Shown here: positions 1 through 5,702 of the stretch, piece after piece
Position numbering within the stretch: position 1 is the stretch's first letter
Layout: each line of letters starts with the position of its first letter
NCBI GenBank assembly: GCA_002685275.1
Contig: NYWX01000006.1
Location: 1-7,655, forward strand
Direction: 5' to 3'
Source: Gammaproteobacteria bacterium
Lineage (GTDB): Bacteria > Pseudomonadota > Gammaproteobacteria > Woeseiales > Woeseiaceae
Length of the DNA stretch: 7,655 nt
Notes under the pieces: generated by a model
Told to the model about the DNA's origin: nothing
The model's input: only the letters and a program-made list of their open reading frames with translations
Databases searched by the model: none
Translations under genes and position numbers: made by a program

Positions 1-477
1 CTTTAGATCACCTCGTCCGCCACTCATTGCACGAAAGATATCCTCATCAATACTATCAAGGCTTACAGTAACTCTATGCATTCCTGCCGCAGCTAATTTT
101 TTAGCAAAAGATGATAAAAAAATACCGTTTGTGGTTAACGCAAGGTCGTCTAAACCAGGTAAAGCTGAAATCTTTTCAATTAAATTACAAATATTCTTAT
201 CAAGAAGTGGTTCTCCTCCAGTTAGGCGTATTTTAGTAACACCTAAGCTAATTGCAGTTGCCGCAACTCTTAAGATTTCATCATAGTTTAATCGCTGTGA
301 ACGCTTTAAAAATTTATAATCTTGGTGATATTCGGCTTCAGGCATACAATACGAACATCGTAAATTACATTGATCCAACAGCGAGATACGTAAATCACGC
401 AGTGGTCGGCTTAACGCGTCAGTTAAAGCGGCAGGTTGGTTGATAATTTTTTTTTGACTGTTTGAATTTATAAGCAT
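1..477 (-). CDS. moaA: GTP 3',8-cyclase MoaA, N-terminal half (partial, cut by left edge)
   Basis: MoaA is a cytoplasmic radical SAM enzyme. It converts GTP to 3',8-cyclo-7,8-dihydro-GTP, the first step of molybdenum cofactor (molybdopterin) synthesis, together with MoaC. Reading the minus strand from ATG 477-475 gives 159 uninterrupted residues that run off the left edge; the whole protein is usually about 330 residues. Visible motifs are the radical SAM cluster CNLRCSYC (C37, C41, C44) followed by MP, the SAM-binding GGEP (87-90), TTNG (115-118) and SLDS (139-142). The C-terminal half with the second Fe-S cluster lies outside the window. ATG 477 is the first in-frame start after a TAA at 495-493. 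No Shine-Dalgarno is apparent upstream. The gene follows glnS on the same strand after 95 bp, so it may be co-transcribed or have its own promoter. The family call is very secure. Confidence 0.96.
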   Translation of the reverse strand, partial: MLINSNSQKKIINQPAALTDALSRPLRDLRISLLDQCNLRCSYCMPEAEYHQDYKFLKRSQRLNYDEILRVAATAISLGVTKIRLTGGEPLLDKNICNLIEKISALPGLDDLALTTNGIFLSSFAKKLAAAGMHRVTVSLDSIDEDIFRAMSGGRGDLK

Positions 478-535
478 TTTAAAATTGCGAACTTAATATT
501 AAATATAACCTAAAGTTTAAGATGAGAATTAAATG

Positions 536-558
536 AGGCTAAGTAGACTATCTAGCCT
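536..558 (-). other. Small hairpin in the glnS-moaA gap; terminator or attenuator unclear
   Basis: The 95-bp gap between the glnS stop and the moaA start contains a 6-bp inverted repeat, AGGCTA (536-541) and TAGCCT (553-558), with an 11-nt loop that could pair a little further. In RNA read from the minus strand the stem is followed by CATTTAATTC rather than a clean U-run, so it is a poor intrinsic terminator and may allow read-through into moaA. The remaining gap is very AT-rich; TATATT/TAATAT-like -10 boxes occur in it, but no convincing -35 could be paired with them. Confidence 0.3.
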
Positions 559-572
559 ATAATAACTGATAT

Positions 573-2267
573 CTATAAAAGACTACTGTCTTGATTTTGC
601 ATAGCAATTTTCTCTATCTTCGCCCAGGTATCTCTTAAAGTAACAATCCGATTAAATACCCTTGAATTACTGGAATGCTCTACTTCATCAATACAAAAAT
701 ACCCTAAACGCTCAAATTGTACTGCAATACCCACTTTTAAATCTTCAAGTGATGGTTCTAGTTGAGCAGCAACAGTTTCTAATGAGTTATTATTCAAAAT
801 AGCACGGTAGTCTTCTGCTAAATTTGGGTTTAACTCAGTAAAAAGCCGATCATATAGCCTTACGGATGCTTCAATTGAGTGTCTACATGAAACCCAATGA
901 ATAGTTCCTTTTACTTTACGATCGCTTTTACCTTCTCCGCTGCGTGTATTTTGATCATAGGTACAATGAAGTTCGACTACCTCACCATTGTTATCCTTAA
1001 TAACATCGTTACAACGAATAATGTAACCAAATCTTAAACGAACCTCACTATTTGGTTTGAGGCGAAAGAATTTTTTTGGAGCGTCTTCCATAAAGTCATT
1101 TTTTTCAATCCATAGTTCTTTAGAAAATGGAATTTTTCTCGTACCCATTTCCGTATTTCCTGGATGATTCATAGCTTCCATCATCTCGACTTTCTCTTCT
1201 GGATAATTTGTCAAAATTATTTTCAAGGGACGTAATACTGCCATACGTCGCTCAGCTTGTTCACCGAGATTTTCGCGAATACAATTTTCTAATACACTCA
1301 TTTCTATAAGCTTATTTTTCTTAGTTACACCAGCAAGCGTAACAAAATTACGTAATGAGCTAGCCGGGTAACCTCGACGCCTCATCCCTGCAATTGTTGG
1401 CATGCGAGGGTCGTTCCAACCTTCAACGATACCCTCCTTAACAAGTGAATTAAGCTTTCGCTTACTTGTAATGGCATATGCTAAATTCAAACGAGAAAAC
1501 TCAATTTGACGAGGAATGTGAGTAGGTTTTAATTGATCTAAGAACCAATTGTAGAGAGGGCGATGATCTTCAAATTCTAAAGTACAAAGTGAATGGGTAA
1601 CCTTTTCAAATGCGTCTGACATTGTATGAGCAAAATCATACATTGGGTAAATACTCCAAGAATCACCAGTTCGCTGATGATAAATGTGACGAATTCTATA
1701 AATTACAGGATCACGTAGATTAATATTTGGTGAGCTCATATCAATTTTTGCACGCAAAAGATGGGTACCATTTGAAAATTCCCCATTGCGCATTCTGTTG
1801 AATAAGTCGAGGTTTTCCTCGATGCTTCGATCTCGAAATGGACTGTTTTTTCCTGATTCAGTTAGGGTTCCACGATATTCACGAATTTCTTCAGCGCTAA
1901 GACTATCAACATACGCTGACCCGTTTTTAATAAGTGTCACTGCAGCTTCATAAAGACGGTCAAAATAATCTGAAGCATGAGTAAGTCGGTTATCCCAGTT
2001 ATACCCCAACCAACGGACATCCTTTTCAATGGCTTTTGCATACTCTTCACTCTCTTTGGAGGGGTTCGTGTCATCAAAACGTAAATATGTATAGCCGGAA
2101 GTTTCTTCTGAAATACCAAAATTTAGGCAAATCGACATAACATGTCCAATGTGGAGGTAACCATTTGGTTCTGGTGGAAATCTTGTGACAATCGACTTAT
2201 GTTTTTTAGACACAAGATCATCATGAATTATTTGGCGGATAAAATCCCGCGTTTTGGTTTCACTCAT
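573..2267 (-). CDS. glnS: Glutaminyl-tRNA synthetase (GlnRS)
   Basis: This cytoplasmic class I aminoacyl-tRNA synthetase charges tRNA-Gln with glutamine using ATP. It has 564 residues, against about 554 in E. coli, and aligns by eye along its full length. The catalytic domain (about 28-340) has the HIGH motif in PPEPNGYLHIGH (31-42), RFDDTNP (63-69) with glutamine-site D66, YPMYDF with Y210, and THSLCTLEFEDHRPLY typical of GlnRS rather than GluRS. The KMSKS-equivalent loop reads ITSKRKL (266-272), with Thr267 where E. coli has Met. The beta-barrel anticodon-binding domains follow (about 341-550), including KVKGTIHWVS, RLYDRLF and the C-terminal VFNRIVTLRDTWAK. ATG 2267 fits the family N-terminus, and an in-frame stop (2291-2289) lies upstream without another ATG. 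There is no visible Shine-Dalgarno. It is divergent from thrS. GlnRS implies direct charging of tRNA-Gln rather than sole reliance on GatCAB transamidation. Confidence 0.97.
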   Translation of the reverse strand: MSETKTRDFIRQIIHDDLVSKKHKSIVTRFPPEPNGYLHIGHVMSICLNFGISEETSGYTYLRFDDTNPSKESEEYAKAIEKDVRWLGYNWDNRLTHASDYFDRLYEAAVTLIKNGSAYVDSLSAEEIREYRGTLTESGKNSPFRDRSIEENLDLFNRMRNGEFSNGTHLLRAKIDMSSPNINLRDPVIYRIRHIYHQRTGDSWSIYPMYDFAHTMSDAFEKVTHSLCTLEFEDHRPLYNWFLDQLKPTHIPRQIEFSRLNLAYAITSKRKLNSLVKEGIVEGWNDPRMPTIAGMRRRGYPASSLRNFVTLAGVTKKNKLIEMSVLENCIRENLGEQAERRMAVLRPLKIILTNYPEEKVEMMEAMNHPGNTEMGTRKIPFSKELWIEKNDFMEDAPKKFFRLKPNSEVRLRFGYIIRCNDVIKDNNGEVVELHCTYDQNTRSGEGKSDRKVKGTIHWVSCRHSIEASVRLYDRLFTELNPNLAEDYRAILNNNSLETVAAQLEPSLEDLKVGIAVQFERLGYFCIDEVEHSSNSRVFNRIVTLRDTWAKIEKIAMQNQDSSLL

Positions 2268-2299
2268 TAAGACAATTCTGTAGGCAATTTAAAAAATAC

Positions 2300-2345
2300 T
2301 ATTGTACTAGAACTTTTTTATATCGGGGATATTTCGAGTACAATA
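2300..2345. promoter_or_regulatory. Divergent glnS/thrS control region: inverted repeat with mirrored -10-like boxes
   Basis: The arms TATTGTACT (2300-2308) and AGTACAATA (2337-2345) are exact reverse complements. After one mismatch they extend by three more pairs (GAA 2310-2312 with TTC 2333-2335), giving 12 of 13 matches around a 20-nt centre. Each arm holds TACAAT, one mismatch from the TATAAT -10 consensus: 2339-2344 points toward thrS and 2307-2302 (minus strand) toward glnS. Transcripts starting just downstream would have short leaders of about 25-35 nt. No good -35 box is seen at 17 bp for either, so the promoter reading is tentative. The symmetry could instead be a binding site for a dimeric regulator. 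Confidence 0.4.
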
Positions 2346-2351
2346 ATGTTA

Positions 2352-2368
2352 TGTTTATATCATAAACA
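2352..2368 (+). promoter_or_regulatory. Short palindrome in the thrS leader (operator or RNA hairpin)
   Basis: TGTTTAT (2352-2358) and ATAAACA (2362-2368) form a perfect 7-bp inverted repeat around ATC, ending 16 nt before the thrS ATG. As DNA it could bind a dimeric repressor. As RNA it would be a weak, A/U-rich hairpin at the very 5' end of the leader. In E. coli, ThrRS represses its own translation by binding tRNA-like leader structures, but nothing here resembles the threonine anticodon arm, so autoregulation is only a possibility. Confidence 0.3.
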
Positions 2369-2384
2369 ATTTATTGGTTAAATT

Positions 2385-4298
2385 ATGTTAAAAATTAAAT
2401 TGCCGGACGGATCCATGCACAGCTACCAATCTGCTGTTAGTGGAGCCACAATAGCAGATAAAATTGGTAAGGGACTTGCTAAAGCAGCCATAGCGGTTCG
2501 CGTTAATGGTGATGTGTGGGATCTAAATCGAACAATTGAAAGAGATTCAGATATAGAAATACTGACAAGAGATTCTGAAGGCGGTTTAGAAATAATTCGT
2601 CATGATGCTGCGCATGTTCTTGCAGAAGCTGTAAAAGAACTGTGGCCAGAAACACAAGTAACCATCGGTCCTGCAATTGATAATGGTTTTTACTATGATT
2701 TTGCTCGTGATGAAGCTTTTACAGATTCCGATCTTAAAAAGATTGAAGATCTTATGAAAGAAATTGTTGATCGGGATGAGGTAATTAATAGAGAAGTGTG
2801 GGCTCGGGATGAGGCAGCAGATTTTTTTCATGATATTGGAGAAGATTACAAAGCCGAAATTATAAAAAGCATTCCTAATGAAGAAGAATTAACACTTTAT
2901 AGGCAAGGTGATTTTATAGATCTATGTCGTGGTCCACATCTTCCTTCAACAGGAAAGCTTGGTAAAGCCTTCAAGCTTACTCGAGTATCAGGTGCGTACT
3001 GGCGTGGTGATTCTAATAATGAGATGTTACAACGCATATATGGAACAGCATGGGCTAATGAGAAGCAATTAAAACAATATCTAAATATGCTTGAAGAAGC
3101 TGAGAAACGTGATCACCGTCGTCTTGGTCGAATTATGGATTTGTTTCATTTTCAAGAAGAAGCTCCGGGTGCAATCTTTTGGCATCCAAAGGGGTGGAAT
3201 CTTTTTCAAAACTTAATTAGCTTTATGCGAGAAACACAAAATGCTGCTGGATACGATGAAATTAATACTCCTGAGGTAATTTCTCGATCTTTATGGGAAG
3301 CATCTGGACATGCTGAAACTTTTGGTGAAAATATGTTCACTACAAAAACAGCTGATAACCGTATATATGCAATCAAACCAATGAATTGTCCAGGTCATGT
3401 TCAAGTTTATAAACAGGGCATTAAAAGTTACCGCGATCTTCCTGTTCGTCTAGCAGAATTTGGAAAGTGTCATCGCTATGAACCATCAGGAGCTTTACAT
3501 GGAATGATGAGAGTTCGTGCATTTACACAGGATGATGCACATGTATTTTGCACAACCGAACAAATAACCGAAGAATCCATTTCAATTTGTAATTTAATCC
3601 TAAAAATTTATGAAAGCTTTGGTTTTAATGATGTTCGAATTAAATTTGCCGATAGGCCGGATATAAGAGTTGGTGAAGATGCAATTTGGGATCAAGCTGA
3701 AGCGGCATTAATTAAAGCGTTGGGTATTGCAAATTTAGAATATACCCTCAATCCGGGAGAAGGTGCATTCTATGGCCCTAAACTCGAGTTTGTTCTTCGC
3801 GATGCAATTGGTAGAGACTGGCAATGTGGAACTTTACAAGTTGATTTAAATATGCCGGGAAGATTGGATGCTACCTATATAGCTGAAGATGGAAATAAAT
3901 ATTTTCCAGTGATGTTACACCGTGCGATTTTTGGCTCACTTGAGCGCTTTATTGGTATCCTTCTCGAGCATCATGCGGGCAACTTACCGTTATGGCTAGC
4001 ACCTATACAAGTAGTAGTTTTAACAATTACATCGGATGCTAACGATTATGCTTCCGATGTAGTAAAAAGACTTAAGCAATTAAATATACGGGCTGAAGCT
4101 GATCTTCGAAACGAAAAGATTTCTTATAAAGTACGTGAACACAGTGTAGCCAAAATTCCAATTCAATTTGCTGTTGGTATGAGAGAGGTAGAAGAAAATT
4201 CTGTTGCTATTAGAAGAATAGGTAATAAAAAACAAGAATTTTTATCTTTAGAGGATGCTATTTCTGCAATCTCCACTGAAATTAAAAGTCAGAATTAA
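2385..4298 (+). CDS. thrS: Threonyl-tRNA synthetase (ThrRS)
   Basis: This cytoplasmic class II aminoacyl-tRNA synthetase charges tRNA-Thr and removes mischarged serine. It has 637 residues, close to the 642 of E. coli. In order: a TGS domain (1-61, LPDGS, VNGDVWDL); the editing domain (about 62-225) with H73 and H77 in HDAAH, and C181 and H185 in CRGPH; the catalytic core (about 240-530); and the HGTP-type anticodon-binding domain (about 538-637). The catalytic zinc ligands are C335 (NCPGH), H386 (TQDDAH) and H512 (LHRAIFGS). Motif 2 carries R364 (CHRYEPSG) and motif 3 R521 (GSLERFIGIL). All editing and catalytic residues are present. ATG 2385 is the first start after an in-frame TAA (2379-2381). 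The upstream TTGGTTAAATT has no clear Shine-Dalgarno. The sequence style is alphaproteobacterial, and infC does not follow it. The gene is divergent from glnS and convergent with the MFS gene. Confidence 0.98.
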   Translation: MLKIKLPDGSMHSYQSAVSGATIADKIGKGLAKAAIAVRVNGDVWDLNRTIERDSDIEILTRDSEGGLEIIRHDAAHVLAEAVKELWPETQVTIGPAIDNGFYYDFARDEAFTDSDLKKIEDLMKEIVDRDEVINREVWARDEAADFFHDIGEDYKAEIIKSIPNEEELTLYRQGDFIDLCRGPHLPSTGKLGKAFKLTRVSGAYWRGDSNNEMLQRIYGTAWANEKQLKQYLNMLEEAEKRDHRRLGRIMDLFHFQEEAPGAIFWHPKGWNLFQNLISFMRETQNAAGYDEINTPEVISRSLWEASGHAETFGENMFTTKTADNRIYAIKPMNCPGHVQVYKQGIKSYRDLPVRLAEFGKCHRYEPSGALHGMMRVRAFTQDDAHVFCTTEQITEESISICNLILKIYESFGFNDVRIKFADRPDIRVGEDAIWDQAEAALIKALGIANLEYTLNPGEGAFYGPKLEFVLRDAIGRDWQCGTLQVDLNMPGRLDATYIAEDGNKYFPVMLHRAIFGSLERFIGILLEHHAGNLPLWLAPIQVVVLTITSDANDYASDVVKRLKQLNIRAEADLRNEKISYKVREHSVAKIPIQFAVGMREVEENSVAIRRIGNKKQEFLSLEDAISAISTEIKSQN

Positions 4299-4326
4299 AG
4301 TCAATAATTAGAGACTGAAGTTTTTT
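4299..4326 (+). terminator. Possible weak terminator after thrS
   Basis: Directly after the thrS stop, AGTC (4299-4302) can pair with GACT (4313-4316), followed by GAAG and a run of six T (4321-4326). The 4-bp stem is too short for a confident Rho-independent terminator. The T-run and the position just past the stop are the only support, and Rho-dependent ending is equally possible. Confidence 0.2.
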
Positions 4327-4366
4327 CAACAAAATTTAATTTTCAAGATGATTAAAAATTGATTAT

Positions 4367-4391
4367 AAAAAAGATTTTTCAATATATTGAA
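4367..4391 (-). terminator. AT-rich palindrome plus T-run after the MFS gene, possible terminator
   Basis: TTCAATATATTGAA (4378-4391) is a perfect 14-bp palindrome starting about ten bases past the MFS stop codon. In minus-strand RNA it can fold as a 5-bp stem (UUCAA/UUGAA) with a UAUA loop, followed after five bases by a U6 run (4372-4367). The shape fits an intrinsic terminator, but the stem has only one G-C pair and would be weak. It lies in the 102-bp convergent gap between thrS and the MFS gene, which otherwise shows only AT-rich sequence. Confidence 0.3.
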
Positions 4392-4400
4392 TATTGAGAT

Positions 4401-5702
4401 CTAGTCTTTCTCAGTTGCACGTAAAAGATCTCTATCAATATGTTTTCCCGCACAATAATAATGCCATGCTGCCCAAGGTAAAATGGTTAATGTAACAATA
4501 AGTAAACTATAACGCATCGAATCTTCATTAAATCTTAGCTCTAAAACATCACTTACATAGCCAGTTACCAAGGGTCCGATTGCTAGTCCAATAAAATTAA
4601 TCACAAATAATACTATTGCTGATGTTGTTGCTCTCATTCTAAGGGCTACAAGACTTTGTGCTTGAGCTAAAACCGGTGCCAAATAAATATTCATTGTTGC
4701 TGCCGGCAATATAAATAAAATTAAGGCTATTGCTGATGTCCTAGAAAGGAGCGTCATAGTAAGCAAAGCAGAAGTAATAATTACAATTATTGCAATAAAA
4801 TTAAGTGATTTTTGATAGCCCTTCTGCCCAAATTGATCTGCTAAATAACCGCCACAAAAGTATCCGATACCCCCTGCTATTCCAAGAACCAAGCCTAACC
4901 AAATGCCTAATGTTCCAACGTCCATATCAAAGCTTCGCGTCATAAAGCTTGGCATAAAACCTAATACTGAATAACCAACAAATGAAGAAAGCCCAGCTGC
5001 AAATACCATGTGGATAAATGAACGCCTTGAAGCAAGAAACAAAATTATTTCTTTTAGGCTGTGTTGTTGATCTCTTACTAAACGATTCTCAGAGGCACCT
5101 CGACTTGGTTCAGTTAAGGTAAAACGAACTATGGCTGCTAAAATTAAACCGGGAACTCCAGCAATAAAGAATGCGGCTCTCCAACTAATATTCTGAGCAA
5201 TCCAACCTCCAGCAAAATATGCAGCCATTATTCCTGCAGAAATTCCAAGAGTATAAAACCCCATTGCAGTAGAACGATTTTCAGGTGGATATAAATCAGC
5301 AATAATTGAATGGGCTGGTGGGCTACATCCCGCCTCTCCAATACCCACACCTATTCTAGCAGCTGTCAGATGCCAAATATTAGATGCAAAGCCTGACATA
5401 GCAGTCATGGCACTCCAGAGTGCGACAGCTAAAGCAATTAGGTTGCGACGATTAAATCTATCAGCATATCTAGCAACTGGTATACCAAGAGTAACGTAAA
5501 AAATAGCAAATGCTGTGCCTGATAAAAAACCTAAGTAAGTATCACTAACGCCGAATTCATCGCGAATTTGTGGCAATAAGATTGCTAAAATTTGCCTATC
5601 AATGAAATTAAACATATAAACAAAAGCAAGTATTACCATCGTATAATTGCGAGTATTTATATAAGATTTACAAAAGTAACTATTCATTAAAGTGAGCCTC
5701 AT
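4401..5702 (-). CDS. Spinster-like major facilitator superfamily transporter
   Basis: This is an inner-membrane secondary transporter of 433 residues. Twelve hydrophobic segments can be read, roughly at 22-44, 56-76, 86-105, 110-132, 145-165, 173-196, then a polar central loop (197-226), then 229-252, 262-288, 300-320, 323-345, 358-384 and 397-417. MFS motif A is GIPVARYADRFNRR (73-86). The pieces FIDRQILAILLPQI (33-46, with D35-R36) and ARIGVGIGEAGCSPPAHSIIADL (R116, E123) are typical of the bacterial spinster-like branch, whose substrates are mostly unknown; animal members move sphingosine-1-phosphate or lysophospholipids. The start at 5702 overlaps the ggt stop as ATGA, suggesting translational coupling. 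A second in-frame ATG at 5687 (428 residues) has GAGG (5700-5697) nine bases upstream and could be the true start. Operon position suggests a job linked to GGT substrates or products, but this is inference. Confidence 0.9.
   Translation of the reverse strand: MRLTLMNSYFCKSYINTRNYTMVILAFVYMFNFIDRQILAILLPQIRDEFGVSDTYLGFLSGTAFAIFYVTLGIPVARYADRFNRRNLIALAVALWSAMTAMSGFASNIWHLTAARIGVGIGEAGCSPPAHSIIADLYPPENRSTAMGFYTLGISAGIMAAYFAGGWIAQNISWRAAFFIAGVPGLILAAIVRFTLTEPSRGASENRLVRDQQHSLKEIILFLASRRSFIHMVFAAGLSSFVGYSVLGFMPSFMTRSFDMDVGTLGIWLGLVLGIAGGIGYFCGGYLADQFGQKGYQKSLNFIAIIVIITSALLTMTLLSRTSAIALILFILPAATMNIYLAPVLAQAQSLVALRMRATTSAIVLFVINFIGLAIGPLVTGYVSDVLELRFNEDSMRYSLLIVTLTILPWAAWHYYCAGKHIDRDLLRATEKD

Noticed and set aside
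252..443. Open frame of 63 codons on the plus strand.
   Set aside because: It lies entirely antisense to moaA, whose frame has clear radical SAM motifs; the translation resembles no known family.
1937..2119. Open frame of 60 codons on the minus strand, out of frame with glnS.
   Set aside because: It is fully inside the conserved N-terminal part of glnS and shows no protein features of its own.
2346..2381. A possible 11-codon upstream reading frame (ATG 2346 to TAA 2379-2381) ending three bases before the thrS start.
   Set aside because: It has no threonine codons, no Shine-Dalgarno and no attenuator structure after it, and the candidate thrS transcript would begin inside it. It is most likely chance.
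2268..2384. T-box riboswitch or tRNA-like leader controlling thrS.
   Set aside because: The whole region is only 117 bp. It has no T-box core sequence, no specifier loop and no terminator/antiterminator pair.
2586..2831. Open frame of 81 codons antisense to thrS.
   Set aside because: It is complementary to the conserved editing domain of ThrRS and is explained by AT-rich codon use in thrS.
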